Source: Hybos culiciformis
Lineage: Eukaryota; Arthropoda; Insecta; Diptera; Hybotidae
DNA length: 64,000 nt
Assembly (NCBI GenBank): GCA_964007475.1
Contig: OZ023275.1
Coordinates: forward strand, 1,364,001-1,428,000
Direction: 5' to 3'
In this document: positions 38,801-51,706 of the stretch, piece by piece
How positions within the stretch are numbered: position 1 is the stretch's first letter
How the letters are laid out: every line of letters starts with the position of its first letter
Notes under the pieces: generated by a model
Database searches by the model: none
What the model was told of the DNA's origin: nothing
The model's input: only the letters and a program-made list of their open reading frames with translations
Position numbers and translations under genes: made by a program

Positions 38801-41800
38801 TAAAACGAACAAAAAAAAAAAAAACAAAAAAATTGAAATCAATTTTTACTGTCAATAGACATTTCATTCAATTTTAAAATGATATTAATATCCTGAAAAT
38901 TGTGTAGGTGGATAATATAAATTTTTATTTATTGAGAGACTGAAAAAAAACTATTCAATTCTTTTATAGTATTATAAGTATTATATAAAAACAGGATAAT
39001 TAATAAATTTTATTTCCGGTCTTTTTGAAAAACATTTTTTTATTATTTTTTTTTCAATGCTTAATTTGTTGTAAAATTGAAAATTTTTTCATCCTTTACA
39101 TTTTTGTTGAATAGTATAGATTTTTCAAGTCTTTGAGATATTTTGGAAATATTGTAAAAGGCAGATGTGACCAGAGTTCTCTTTTCTTTCGACCCAACTT
39201 GAAAATTTAAATGTCAGTTCGACTTAAAAGTTGTACATAAGTTTTGTTTAAATACACACATACATCGCTCTTAAACATCGATATATTTCTAGATGGATCA
39301 AAGACCAATAATTATTTTCAAAAGCTAGAATTTCATTTTCTATTTTTTGAAGAATCAATATCAAATATAAAGTTGCAATTTTTGAAGGTATTTGTTCAAC
39401 ATAATTTTTTGCGAAAGGGACAATATATATAAATCGTTAATATCAATAATGGCTTCAATTATTTTAATATATTTTGCAAAATTAAAAAATATACAAACTT
39501 TCTGTTCAAATGAAATAGAGGGAAACACTACTAAAGTACTAAATATCGACCAGTCGATCTCTATCGACTATTTTGTACCTTTATTATAAGGTTTTTCGTT
39601 TTAATATAAATACACATGCAAGGACGTAGTAATAAATAAATTAAACTAAATTGCTGATAAAATGATAGTCGGAGATGATAGTGATCGCTGATAGTGAAGG
39701 ATGGTAGATTCTTAATGTAAATTTTCTTTCCTTGTTAAATGGTAACTCTTGCGAAGCTATATGATTAAGTTTGAAATTAATACAAATCTAACTAATTTTT
39801 ACTAAAAAAAAAATAATTTTTCGTTTCAATTATTTAAGATCAATAAATTATCTAAAAATATAGTTAATTTTTTTTTGACTAAATAATAAAAAAATAACAT
39901 TGTATATTAAAAGAAAAAATAAGACATAAAATTATTAATAAATTTTACAAAATTTATCAATTTCACGGTATCATTTTCATTTCAGATTTAGAAAAAATTT
40001 ATTATCTTGTAAAACTTTTTTTTTTTTTCACAAAACATTAACTATCTAAATGCAAAATTGCAGCATAATTTTCACCCCTTTCGAATATAAAGGGGTGAGA
40101 TTTATTCAATTACGATAAACTGTGACTTTTTTATTGCATCCTATAACGAAAGAATATAAATTTATCACAAACACCATAAATACTTTAAGCTCAAAAACTC
40201 AAAAGTTCCAATAAACTTTCAGAGTTGCACTATCAAAATCAAGTCCTTAAACAAATCGTGTGCTTGTATGACGAAAATCATTTAATTTTGTTCACAAAAT
40301 TGAAATTTATAGAATAATGTCAGATTTATAGGGACGAACTAGTCATAGAAAAATATCAATATCTAACTATACTCTTTTGTTACATAATGAGATTGTACAA
40401 AATATTTTTTTTGAAACTATACCTTCGATATTTTTATGTCATTTCATTATAGTTACATATTTTATTTAACCCTTTTTGTTGTTTAGTGAAGTAGGTATTT
40501 TGGACGTTATTTCTTCCTTTATATACATTATATTATAGGAAAAAGAAGGCGTTGTTGACAAATGGACACGAACAAAAGATTCTATTTTTTATTAAATTTA
40601 TGAATTATTGAGAAAAAAAAAATATTAATTCAAAAACAAAAAAATAATTGAGAATTAATGTTTTTTAATTAAATATGTATAGTTTGTTATGCATAAAAGT
40701 ATTGCTTCTTTCTAGGTCAGGAAAATATGCTAAACACTAAAAAAAAAAAAAACACATTTGTAGGACAAAAAGGATTAACAATTTCAGGGAGTTAAGGCTA
40801 TTAATAAATTATGATTTAAAATAAAAATTTTATTCAACTAATATGAAATGACATAAATTTGCCAGGTCATTTTATTCCAGTTACTTAAGCTAACGCCTAC
40901 CTCAAAAAAATTAATATACATATATATAATTTTCATTTAATACTACATATATGTTCATTGCAAGCCCAATTTTTTTTTATCATATTGTATACTTCTGTCT
41001 AATGGGTTTTATATGTTAATGATTTAAATCTGGGTTTTACTGTCCATTTTTCTTCTTCAAATATCAATGAAGAAAAATTTTTCACATAATTACAGGAATT
41101 TATTTAAAGTCAAATATTCGACCATACTTTATAAGGCTATCAAACAGTATATAACAACCTGATGATGTATAAATAATAGAAGTGAAATGATATTTAGCAT
41201 TTTGCAATATAAAATTTTCTCATAAATGCATATTATTTAAGATTAAAAAGAAAGTAATTTTTCATTGAAAATTTATATTTTTCCTCAGGACTAAAGAAGG
41301 ACCAACAAAATAGGTTTGTATGCGTATGCTGCACAAATTGAATACATACATTCTACACTACAACCTTTTTATTTTGCAACACAATGTGCAATTGATAAAA
41401 AAAAACAGAAATTAGACAAAAAAAAGGAAAAAAAAATATCTTAAAATAAAAAATCAAATACTTTGTAATGGCACAATATGACTCTGCCAGCAGGATATCA
41501 ACACTCTTTGTGTTCCAAAAAAAAATTATTGAGTATTTTGTATGTAATGAACATTTTCTATAAAAAATTATCCTTAAAAGTTCTGAATAATGTAAACAAT
41601 GATTAAAAATAACCTGAAGGCATTTATATTGAATTAAATAAAATATTACATCTATTTTTATTTCAACATTAAATAACAAAAAAAAAATATAATTGAAAGA
41701 AAATGTTAGTGCGTACTATTGATTTTGTTATTTATTTTATTTCATTTCATTGAAATTTATTTGACAGAATAACATTTAAAATAGTCTACAAAAAAAAAGA

Positions 41801-44176
41801 AGCTACTGTCTTTCATCTATAATGACTATGTAAAGCCATAACCATTTATTAGTTCATCGTCTAAATAATTGTCTTAAATGTACTGTATGTGTAATAGTTG
41901 TCTTAAATGTACATTAAATAATGTAGTTAGTCCATATGACAATGTGCATATCCTCTTAAAATCGAATAACTTCAACCAGAAGCAGAACTTAATTTCAATA
42001 TTTTTAAATCATAAAAATAATCATCCAAAGTCATATTTACAAATTTCTACACAGGCTTCCATTTGTTCATTTCTCCAAAAAAAAAAAAAAATTAAAATTA
42101 ACTTTATTATAAAAATATGTATAAAAAAACAATGCTTTAATTTAGAAATTAATCGGTCATTATGAAAATTTGAAATCCTGCTGAAATGAAAATGCAAAAA
42201 GAAAAAAAGAATAATAAAATTTAATAAAAATATTAAATTAATGTTCATTAACGATCCATCAACAACTCAGTTGATATTTTTGTCTTATTATCAAAAAATT
42301 AAATATTTTATTCATAAATATCTTTTATTAAATATAATAATAAAATTGAATAATGTAGCAACATATGTTTTATTTTGATTCTGACCCTTTTTTTTTCTGT
42401 ACCGCTTACAAGAGAATTTTCGCACCAAGCTCTCTCAAATTTTACACCATTTACCCTTTTCTTTGATTTCTTTGAAATAATATAATGTTTTACCAAATTT
42501 AATAGCAATAAATATAAAAATTAAAAAAAAAAACTGTAACAGTTTGAATTGTATAACTATAAATGTATAACTAAACTGCAAAAAGGATAATTTCTATTAT
42601 GTTAAGCATTCTGTTAAATTTAGTCTTTGACGTTTTTTTTAAATAAGACATAGATACAAACTAAGGCATTATTATAAGTTGTAAACAATTTTTAAAATAA
42701 GTGATTATATGATTATAAAAGAAGATAACTTTATTTTAATTGATAAGATGTTACTTAAGACATCATAAAATAAAGCATTCAAAATTTATATGCCAAGACA
42801 TTGCAAAGCTAAAGGATTTAGAAATCAATTAGAAAATAAATAGAAATATTTTTATTGTTTATTTTAAGATTCTATTTCATTCAATTTGCTTTTCAAAAAC
42901 AAAGCTTACTTTTCACTGATTTCCGTAATTCTAAAAAAAAAAAAAAACAATTTGATCTGTTATAACATTTTATTTACCTTCAGATATGAATTGTAACTCT
43001 TTTTATATATATGTATTTTTTTTATTAAGAAATCATCTCGACTGTGATTTAATAAAAAAAAAAAAACTTATGATTTCTCTGAATAAGAAGGGGTGTCGAT
43101 TCATGTTTAACAAAATAAATTTCGTTCCGCAAAGAATTTTTACCAGTGTGAATGCATTGCATTGATTTGAATCTGTAACAGATTTCGAACTATAAAAAAC
43201 TAATTTATTATCATCTTCTGATGTGTGAAATTCTTAAAATTAGATCAGATGGAAATGATTAATATTGAATATATAATAAAAAAATTAGATATTTAAGAAA
43301 TTATGATCTTTTATTTTTCAAGTTTAGAATTTTCTTGTAAGCCTAAAGCTGTAAGGCTACATTATGTAGAATAATTATATGAACGAATATATTGAAAGTA
43401 CTCGTGCCATCTATTTTTCCTTGTTATGATAAACAGCTAATCTTTGATCACTAGTTGAATTTGACCTATAAGTACGAAGGGATATTCTTTGTAGCTGCCG
43501 CAGCTATATCTGTTTATACACTGAGTTATAAAATTATTAAAAATATATGAGAACTATACATAGTTCTTGGAAAAACAATCTCAAAAATTTTTTTTTTTTT
43601 CATAGTTATTTCAGATAAAAATTTTATTTAAATATTTAGAAATTAATCCGATACTCTTCTTTTTATTAATAAAATTCCATGAATTTTAAGAAGGTCACAC
43701 ACTCATCTATGATGTACTATTGTTATTTTAATAATAATGTTGACAACTATTTTTAATTATAACGTTAAGCATATGCACGTGCAATTTTCTAGTCAATTTA
43801 GATTATAATCAATGATTTAAAAAAACAAAAAAAATTCATTCATTCAAATTGAATATTATATACGTTAATAACTTACGTAATCATTTTTACAAAAAAAAAA
43901 AAAATAAAATAAAATTTCTTTTTGGAAAAAAGATCATTGTGTATAAATTGTTGCTTCCGGTTTAAATATTATATGTTATCCATAAAGATTATCTTCTAAA
44001 TTTTATGTATTAAGGATTAAAGAAAAAAAATATATAATTTTCGAATGTAGAAAGGATTATTTTTAATTAGCAGGTGAACGAAACGAGACAGATAATCCAT
44101 ATTTAATTGCAAATTCTAGATTTTCAAGCTTGTGTGAAAAAGTTTTGACAATAAAGAACTATTTTTTAATAACTTT
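35900..44176. other. Gene-poor region downstream of CBF-beta
   Basis: It starts with the CBF-beta 3' untranslated region. The rest is AT-rich DNA with short frames of biased composition and no conserved domain. No RNA gene was recognised. Confidence 0.55.
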
Positions 44177-44380
44177 TACACAGAAAAAAATTTGCTCGTA
44201 CTAATAACTAAATAATTCGTTAAAATCAACGAAAAATTCGTTATTTTGGCTACAACGAACATTTCGTTGAAAAAAGCTCGTAGTTCGTTAAAAAAGTTCG
44301 TTATACCCCAAAACCAAAAACCTTTCAAATTCTTCAACAAAAACACCGCAAATACGAAAGAAAAATTTTACTAGACTAAA

Positions 44381-44599
44381 TTTTTTTTTTTATTTATTTA
44401 ATTTTTTTTTTATTTCTTTTTTGTTTTTTATTTTAATTTTTTTTTCATTTTTTTTTTTATTTATTTTTTTTTATTTATTTTTTTTATTTATTTTTTTTTA
44501 TTTATTTTTTTTATTTTTTATTTTTTTTATTTATGTTTCTTTTTTTATTATTTATTTTTTAATTTTTTTTATTTAATTTTTTTTTAATAATTTTTTTTA
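44381..44599 (-). repeat. A-rich tail of the tRNA-like module (T-rich on plus)
   Basis: Low-complexity repeats of the tttatttatttttttt type on the plus strand. On the minus strand it is an A-rich tail directly after the tRNA-like head, as in a SINE. Confidence 0.7.
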
Positions 44600-44669
44600 T
44601 GCCCGCTTGTGGCTTCGAACCACTGTCCTAAACATTGCAATCCATCAACTCTGCCACTGAGCTATGAAC
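44600..44669 (-). ncRNA. tRNA-derived Pol III head (SINE-like), not a functional tRNA
   Basis: On the minus strand TAGCTCAGTGG (44654-44664) matches the tRNA A box and GGTTCGAAGCC (44611-44621) the B box, 32 bases apart. The T arm can form four of five pairs around the TTCGAAG loop. The two acceptor strands do not pair and the anticodon arm is irregular, so it is not a working tRNA. With the following A-rich tail it looks like a SINE head inside element A. Confidence 0.7.
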
Positions 44670-44916
44670 TAAATTTACGGCAATGTGTAAAATGGAAAAT
44701 ATAAGTTCTGTATGGATTGAAATTTTTGTTTCCCGTATTTAACGATAACGAACTTTTTTAACGAGTACTAAAAATGAAAAAAAAGGTTCGTAATAGAAAA
44801 TAAACGAAATTTACGTTACAAAAACGTATTTATTCATTATTTTTCGTTATCTTAACGAGAATGTCATTAACGAACTTTTTTGACGTAATGAGTACGAGCA
44901 AATTTTTTTCTGTGTA

Positions 44917-47703
44917 TGCACGAAAGATAAAAGGTGTCTACTAATGTTCAAATTAAATCTTAATAATTGGGAATTAATGTCTAATAATCATTCATTCACG
45001 AACTTTTTGTACATTTAGTTTCATCTGGTATAATGTACCGGATTAATCTTCTTCACAAAATCAAAGACGGTATGAAATAACAAAATTGCTTCTAATTGAA
45101 GTGAGTAGAAATTCTAACCAACAGATTTATGAGATTTTAAGTTTTGATACCCAGGAATTTAATAAAGTTGTTTGATTAGCTGAAAAAATACAAGCATACA
45201 ATTCAATATTTATATTACGTAGGACTACATGTAGAAGACATTAATATTTTTTTATTTATATAAAATTAAATTGTTTTTTTTTTAATTTATATTAAATTCT
45301 TAAAACACTTATATATTCCATTCATACAAACTTATTTATTATTTTGAGAATAATAAACAGTATGGATTTTACATTTATCTGGAATTTCAAGAATTTTTTA
45401 AATTAGTTGAAAATTAAATTCTAATTTGAAAAAAAAAAAAAACTTCATTTTATTAAAATATTTAAGATTTATTTGGAAAATTATTAGAAATTTATAACAA
45501 AAACCATTCGAATATTTCTAAAAAATAAAAGCTACACCTAAAGTTTAATATCAATTATTGATTTTTTTTTCCAACCAACATCTCCGAAAATATATTCAGA
45601 ACAAATAGGTTTATTTTCTCTATATAAAAAAACCACTTCGTTTGTCATAATAGCAAGAAAATTAGGATGTTAACCCTCTAAATATGCTTTCTTGTTCTAA
45701 GATCAAAAATTGAACATTATAATGAAAATTTAATTTTAATTAATTAAAAGAATTTCTTTATAAGTAAAATTATTGGAAGGAACTTATATTAATCTGATTC
45801 TAAAATGATATGCGAATTTTAGCATTTGTTTTATAAAAAAAATTCAATAGGGCAAATATTTCTTCCTCGAATGGGGTTAAATTATTTTGATCCCTTGAAC
45901 AAATTTCTGATATGCAAAAAGGGGTTAAAAAACAGTCAATATTATTTCAATTTGAATTTTTTCAAAAAAAATATATATATACTTATATGTAGGTATATAT
46001 TTTCTTACATATTTTTATTGTTTTCATAGAATAGTACTAAATCCTTGAAAAATGTGTTATCATGATGCCTTAACTAAACAAAAAATTGATTTTTTTTTTC
46101 CAAATATTTTAATGGTTAAAAAACAAGAGCCGCGTGTAAAGGATTCAAAAATTTTACAAGAAGAAGAACAAAAAAAATGTTTAATAAAAATATCAGATTG
46201 TTTTCAATGAAAATATATAATAGGATTATTTTACTTCATTGATAGGATTAAATATTTAATGAGTTTTTATATGGTGCTCCACATGAGCTATATGAACTTA
46301 AACTATAACATTAATTGAATTATTTTCATTTTTTTATTTGATTTTGTTAATTTTAGAACTTTTATGAATATTTCTTATCAATTAAGTATATCAAATTATT
46401 TTCTTGCCTTTTTCCATGTTTTTTTCATAAACTAAAATTAGAAGTTTCAATTCTGTGAGATTTAGTATAGTGCTTAGTCTTCTAGCATTAACAATTGTGT
46501 ATATTTTAAAAGTATTTTTATGTAAAAAAAATGTAAAAAACATCTAAGCACTAACTATAGATTAAGAGTACAGATACGTATAAAAGCAATAGATTATTAT
46601 GTACGATGACATACATTTATAAAAAGGATTTAGAAATATCGCAAACAGATATATGTTTTTATTGAAACTTTTAAACGTTAAATTTTCCTCGAAAAAACAA
46701 CGAAAATATTCTATATAATTAATCCTTTTTTTGACAAAAATTTATCGATAAGGAAAGGATTAGATGAAAATACATAAAATGTTAAATGTAAATCTCATAC
46801 AGAGTCAATCAAAAGTATTATTTTTGTTACTTTTTTTTTTATAATATTATTTTACTATTGATAAAAATCATAAAAATACACAAAAACGTGTGACTGACTT
46901 TGCGTACTATAAACATAATTCAATAATATATATATATATTTTTTATTTAAAAAAAATTATAATAATTTTTCAAGATAAAAGAATTTCCAACATAATTCGT
47001 TAGTTTTGTGGTTTTTGTTATTTTTCACTTCGATAAAAAAAAAAAAATATGTTGCATACATACATTGGTTTTGTGGTTTAAGTTTTATCTTTCTTAAAGA
47101 AAAATAAGTAATTATTTTAATTTTTTTTTTAAATTTTTATACAAGATAAAGATTTCAAGACAACTAAAGATATGCATGATTACTTTCAAATTGAAATTTT
47201 ATTCAATAAACCATAAAATAAAGGACTCTAAATCTTTAACGAATTGATCGTTCTAAATAAAAGATCTTGCCTAAAATCACGTACTTAGTTTTGTACCAAC
47301 GCAATATAAAAATAAAATCTACTATATGCTCATCAGGAATACTATTATGTACCTGGATATTATATCCGAATTTTAGACTTTCTCATATTACACTATTTAA
47401 GAGTTTTTTTTTCCCGAACAATATTTTCTTTTTTTTTTATGACGAAACTACTAATAAATAATAAAATGGATTGAATTAATCGCTTGCTAAGTCAACATCA
47501 ACGTTTCAAATATCTTGAATAATTAATTTATATACGTAAGAAGCCATAAACATATTACATTGCAATATGTTGGAATCAATAATATTAAGATTATTTTTAT
47601 GCTAATTTATAATTTACACAAGAAAAAAGAAACATTATGAAGGATGTTGCGGTTTTTACATCATAAATAAAAATTTTCATTTTAATAATTTGAACTCTTA
47701 TGT
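44917..47703. other. Gene-free DNA between elements A and B
   Basis: AT-rich, with no gene or structured repeat recognised. Confidence 0.5.
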
Positions 47704-48152
47704 TACACCCAGAAAAAAAATGCTAGTTAAATTAACAATTTTTAACTGTTAAACAAAAATTGTTGATGTTAAAGACAAATTTTTTAAATTAAACTAATAA
47801 GTATTTGATCTAAGTAAAGATGCTTCTTATTTTAACATTTGATTTTGTTATTTTAAAATGTTTCAAACAGTTATTTAGTAAAAGCTGAAAATTGTGATTT
47901 TAACAACATTAATTGTTATTTTAAATATGTTTCTTTCGAAAGAAATAAAATTTTACTATTCTCTCTTTTAAATTAAAAACTCTTCTGTTATTATAACAAT
48001 TACACATTCAATTGTTGATATGACAATAAAAGCTTTTGAAATAATGTTTTTGTTGTTATTTAAAAATGGTACATATAACAATAAAAATTGTCAAAGTAAA
48101 TACGGCATTGTTAAAAAAAAGTTTTGGTTGATTTAAAAAGCTACACTTTTAA

Positions 48153-48245
48153 AATAAATATTTATCTTGTTAAATTAAAGAACTCCGCTCTTAACGAGAC
48201 AAGTTAAGAGCGGAGTTCTTTAATTTAACAAGATAAATATTTATT
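48153..48245. repeat. Perfect 43-bp inverted repeat with 7-base loop
   Basis: Arms 48153-48195 and 48203-48245 are exact reverse complements around gagacaa. The inner part of each arm includes a GC-richer block (gttaagagcggagttctt on the right arm). Perfect identity in such AT-rich, drifting DNA points to recent origin or continued correction, for example by hairpin-templated repair or foldback transposition. Confidence 0.95.
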
Positions 48246-48303
48246 ATGTTTATATTACCGAATTTATATTTTCTATTTAATACATTGTTGTATATTACTG
48301 ACA

Positions 48304-48384
48304 TAGCTCAGTGGAAGACTCTACATCAAATTGAACACAGCGGTTAAGCAACGTCTCGTAGTGATAGTACTTAGATGGGTGACC
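48304..48384 (+). ncRNA. Chimeric tRNA-A-box / 5S-rRNA-like Pol III head
   Basis: TAGCTCAGTGG (48304-48314) is a tRNA A box, the same word as in element A. It is followed at 48341-48384 by a segment close to the 5S rRNA internal control region: TTAAGCAACGTC, then after a 10-base gap TAGTACTTAGATGGGTGACC. These match the 5S A box and C box in order and spacing. The 5' third and the 3' end of 5S rRNA are missing, so this is a derived head of the SINE3 kind and not a 5S gene. An A-rich tail follows directly. Confidence 0.75.
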
Positions 48385-48663
48385 AATAAAAAAAAAATAA
48401 AAAAACAAAAAAAGACGAAAAAAGCGAAAAAAAAAACAAAAAAAAAAAACAAAAACAAACCAAGAAATTAAAAAAAAAAAACAAAAAAAAAATTTAAAAA
48501 AACAAAAAAAAAAACAAAAAAAAAAGAACCAAAAAAAACCAAAAAAAAAAACCAAAAAAAAAACCAAAAAAAAAACCAAAAAAAAAACAAAAAAAAGGCG
48601 AAAAAAAAACAAAAAAAGGCGAAAAAAAACAAAAACAAACCAAAAAAATAAAAAAACAAAAAA
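48385..48663 (+). repeat. A-rich tail of the 5S-like module
   Basis: About 280 bases of A runs interrupted by C, CC, G and GCG. It produces artefactual Phe-rich frames on the minus strand. Confidence 0.85.
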
Positions 48664-48936
48664 CTATTTTAAAATAATTATTTCGAATAGTTAATTTAAC
48701 AGTTTGGCACCGTAACAATATATTTTTTTCTCAACTGCTAAAATTGTTATAATAACAACTTAACATTTTAAATATAACAATTTTGTGTTAATTTTAACAA
48801 TGTAATATGTCTTTTGAATTAACAATTTTTGCAATTTTAATTTAACTATAAACCCTTTTGCGCAAAATCTATAAAGATTTTTTGTTAATTTTACCTATAA
48901 AATCTTTTAATTTAACAATTTTTTTTTCTGGGTGTA

Positions 48937-50990
48937 GTTGTTACAAAACTGCATAATATTCATACAATGATGCTATATGGGATTAATATCATTTCATTTT
49001 AACGAGATAAAGACTAAATAGTTATATATACGAAATTATTTCTAAATCAAAGTTTAAGTAATTTTGTCCAATTTTATATAATAAAATAAAAATAAAATTG
49101 AATCAGTTCCAGATAGAACATAAAATCTTCATCAAATGTTATAATTTCACACTTCATTTGGTTTTATCATTTAATCGATATTTTCGTAATTTTAACCCTT
49201 TTTCTTGTTTGTATATATACTATCGTACTATAATGAATTATCAACCAAAAACAAGAATTCCCAGGTAGTAGTGAATATTATATATACCTAACTAAACTAG
49301 TTTGAACCAAGATATCAAGAAAAATAATTAATAACGATAATCCTGAGATTGATTTGATAAAATTTGTATTTGAATCCTTAATTTTTATTTTTCCTACAAT
49401 TCTATAAAATCCAAAAAGTTAAAGCAAACAATTAATTAGAAATTTAAGTTTTCCTAAAAACAGTATAGTTTAGCAAATTTAACAATAATTTCACTTTTGT
49501 TTTATTTTTAGAGATCTTTCATAATTTTCGACTTGAATCCAAATAACCCTATGTATTAATTATTTTATCACAGATAATTTTGCATATTAATTTTAATATT
49601 TGTATATTTAGAATTTTAAAATTTTTTTCTACTAAACAATTAATGACACAACAATAATAATAATGGTTTTTCCTTTTACATTTATTATATAAAAAGCAAT
49701 TCGTTTCAGAAAATCTTTCATGCAAATATTTAACTAGGTGTGAAATTTTTGGAATTTTTTTTTTCTGCGTTCATTTAAATTATCACTATTTTTTTTATAT
49801 TAATTTAATGATTTTTTTATATTTAAAAAATAAAAAAAAGGCAAATGATTTAATCCTTTTTTTTTTTTTAAATATAAAATCACTATTAAGTTGTCACTAA
49901 TAGTTTACGAAGAAAATTTTTGCGGAACCCTTTACTGATTTGAATGATTTTTTTTTTTTTTTTTTTAATTTAAATGAATTTAAATGTATAAACGTATATG
50001 TACATTGCGCGAATGGATATTTCGACATAAAGAGCATACGATTTGATTTATATTTTACGTCAAAGAATTTTTTACGTATACCTATCCTTATATAGTGTCA
50101 ACCCTTGTTTAACATAAAATCTATTTGCTTTTGTATGCAGATTTTTATGTTAAATAAATTTTTTATTCATTTTAAAAGCAGTAGTGTTGTTTATTCTTTA
50201 TGTAAACAAGATTTGTATTTCTTTAATAAAAAAAAAAAAAAATAAAAAACTGATGTCCTTAAAATAATGTCTAATATCAATAGGATAAAATTCTATGTAC
50301 GATTTTAGAGAGCAATTGATGTTCATTTCGACATTAATGATGATTGAACAGTAAAATTATATATCGCTGATTTTTGAATAACTTTAAACATTATTAATTT
50401 ACTAGTCTACAAATCTTTGTAGTGCAATAGCAGAATATAGACATAAAGTGTATAATGTGCGTGAAAAACTTAATTATTTTTTTTTTAATTAATTTCTTCC
50501 CATCTCAATCTCGTCAAACATTTTTATTTACACACTATTTATTTATAGCTTATTTTTTTAGGGAATTTCAGCGTCGTTATTATTTTACTCATAAAAAACT
50601 ACATAATGAAATATTAAGAAATTTAAAAAAATTTTTTAAACGAGTGTATCGAATTTATGAATAAAAATTTTCTATTTTACATTATCATGTTAATTTCTAC
50701 TTATAATGATCTCTATCCGTAAAAAAAAAAAAAACAAATTCATATAATTAAAAAAATATAAATGTTTCATTTTCTTTCATCAAATGACAAATTTATTAGT
50801 TCATTACTGACCGCAACAAATTTATTGAAATGCTTGCTACAAAACCTAATTATATTTTTTCTTATGATTTTGAATTTTACCGCCCTTCTAACCGTTGGAA
50901 TAATAAACTTAATTATATCAAATAATTTTACGGAATTCATATAAATTATTAATAAATAGTTACTGATTTTTAGCCCGTTATCCATTAACA
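48937..50990. other. Gene-free DNA after element B
   Basis: AT-rich with long T runs near 49860 and 49950. No supported gene. Confidence 0.5.
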
Positions 50991-51368
50991 ATGAAAAAAC
51001 CGACTAAATGTTTTGACTTTCTGCCATCTGCCCGTCTGTCTGTCTGTCGCGTCCTTAAATGCTTATAATAACAATTAAACTACTTTACTAATTTTGATCG
51101 TTTAGAATAGACAATATGCGCAATCTCGGTCACTTTCAGCCAAGCCAAAGGGTAGGGGTCGAAATTATTTTATATTATTTTAAATAGTTTTATTATTTTA
51201 AATAGTTTTTAATTTTTGAATGGATTCTGATAAAAATCAGTATGTGAGAAGATGGATGTCTGTAAAAGGATCAAAAAAAAAAAATAGAAAAACCCCTATT
51301 GAGTCCAAGGATTCGGTCGTAGCGGTTGTAGAAGTATATAAAAAAATAATTTCGAAAATATTTTAAAT
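50991..51368. repeat. Probable repeat remnant with GTCT tetranucleotide run
   Basis: It contains ccgtctgtctgtctgtcgcg (from about 51030), a kind of block often seen in interspersed repeats of invertebrates, and then GC-richer text up to the foldback. Boundaries cannot be set from one copy. Confidence 0.3.
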
Positions 51369-51684
51369 GTGTGACAAACACTACGGTATTTATTCCTTGG
51401 CCGATGATTGGCCCCATTTTTGTGTTAGCAGTAGAGGGAGTGTCCCAGAACGAGAAAAGGGGGCGGAGGGTGAGGGCTGCGGGCGGGCGGACTGGTGGTT
51501 GGTCAGTGGGATTTGCGGCGCCACCAGTCCGCCCGCCCGCAGCCCGCAGCCCTCACCCTCCGCCCCCTTCTCGCGTTCTGGGACACTCCCAATACTGCTA
51601 ACACAAAAATGGGGCCAATCAAGTCGGTAAATGTAATGTATTTATCTTATCGGCCAATGAGTAAATACCCAAGTTTTTGTCACA
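51369..51684. mobile_element. GC-rich foldback element
   Basis: Arms 51406-51498 and 51521-51620 are inverted copies with four mismatches and one 7-base insertion around a 22-base loop. Their inner 55 bases are extremely GC-rich (GGGCGGGCGG, CCCGCCCGC) in a region that is otherwise mostly A and T. The inverted homology continues outward after an extra 30 bases in the right arm: GTGACAAA ... GGTATTTA ... TTGGCCGAT on the left matches ATCGGCCAA ... TAAATACC ... TTTGTCAC on the right. Open frames here are by-products of the GC content. Confidence 0.85.
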
Positions 51685-51706
51685 AATCACAAATAAGCAT
51701 TGAGTT

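Larger units (their letters stand above)
44177..44916. mobile_element. TIR element A with tRNA-like core and A-rich tail
   Basis: A 740-bp element with 26-bp perfect terminal inverted repeats (tacacagaaaaaaatttgct followed by cgtact). Inside each end lie repeated CGTTA/TAACG words. The centre holds a tRNA-like Pol III promoter module on the minus strand followed, in that orientation, by a 219-bp A-rich tail. There is no coding capacity. The ends resemble those of element B at 47704-48936 (TACAC, an optional CC, AGAAAAAAA, then TGCT), so the two appear to belong to one family. No clear target duplication was seen. The superfamily is unknown. Confidence 0.75.
47704..48936. mobile_element. TIR element B with hairpin and tRNA/5S-like core
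   Basis: A 1233-bp element ending in inverted TACACCCAGAAAAAAAA (17 bases perfect), followed after a 2-base offset by GTTAAATTAA on both sides. The subterminal regions are dense in TTAACA and TTGTTA words in both orientations. The centre holds a 43-bp perfect hairpin (48153-48245), a Pol III-type head (48304-48384) and an A-rich tail (48385-48663). No protein is encoded. The ends are related to element A. No clear target duplication was seen. Confidence 0.75.

Noticed and set aside
41353..41679. A 108-codon minus-strand frame
   Set aside because: Composition follows local AT content; no conserved motif and no splice context.
44600..44669. A functional tRNA gene
   Set aside because: A and B boxes are good but the acceptor strands do not pair and the anticodon arm is irregular; an A-rich tail and enclosing TIRs point to a mobile element.
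48341..48384. A 5S rRNA gene
   Set aside because: Only the internal control region is present; the 5' and 3' stem strands are missing.
48295..48718. Phe-rich minus-strand frames of 63-105 codons
   Set aside because: They are translations of the A-rich tail of element B; length comes from lack of stops in poly-T on that strand.
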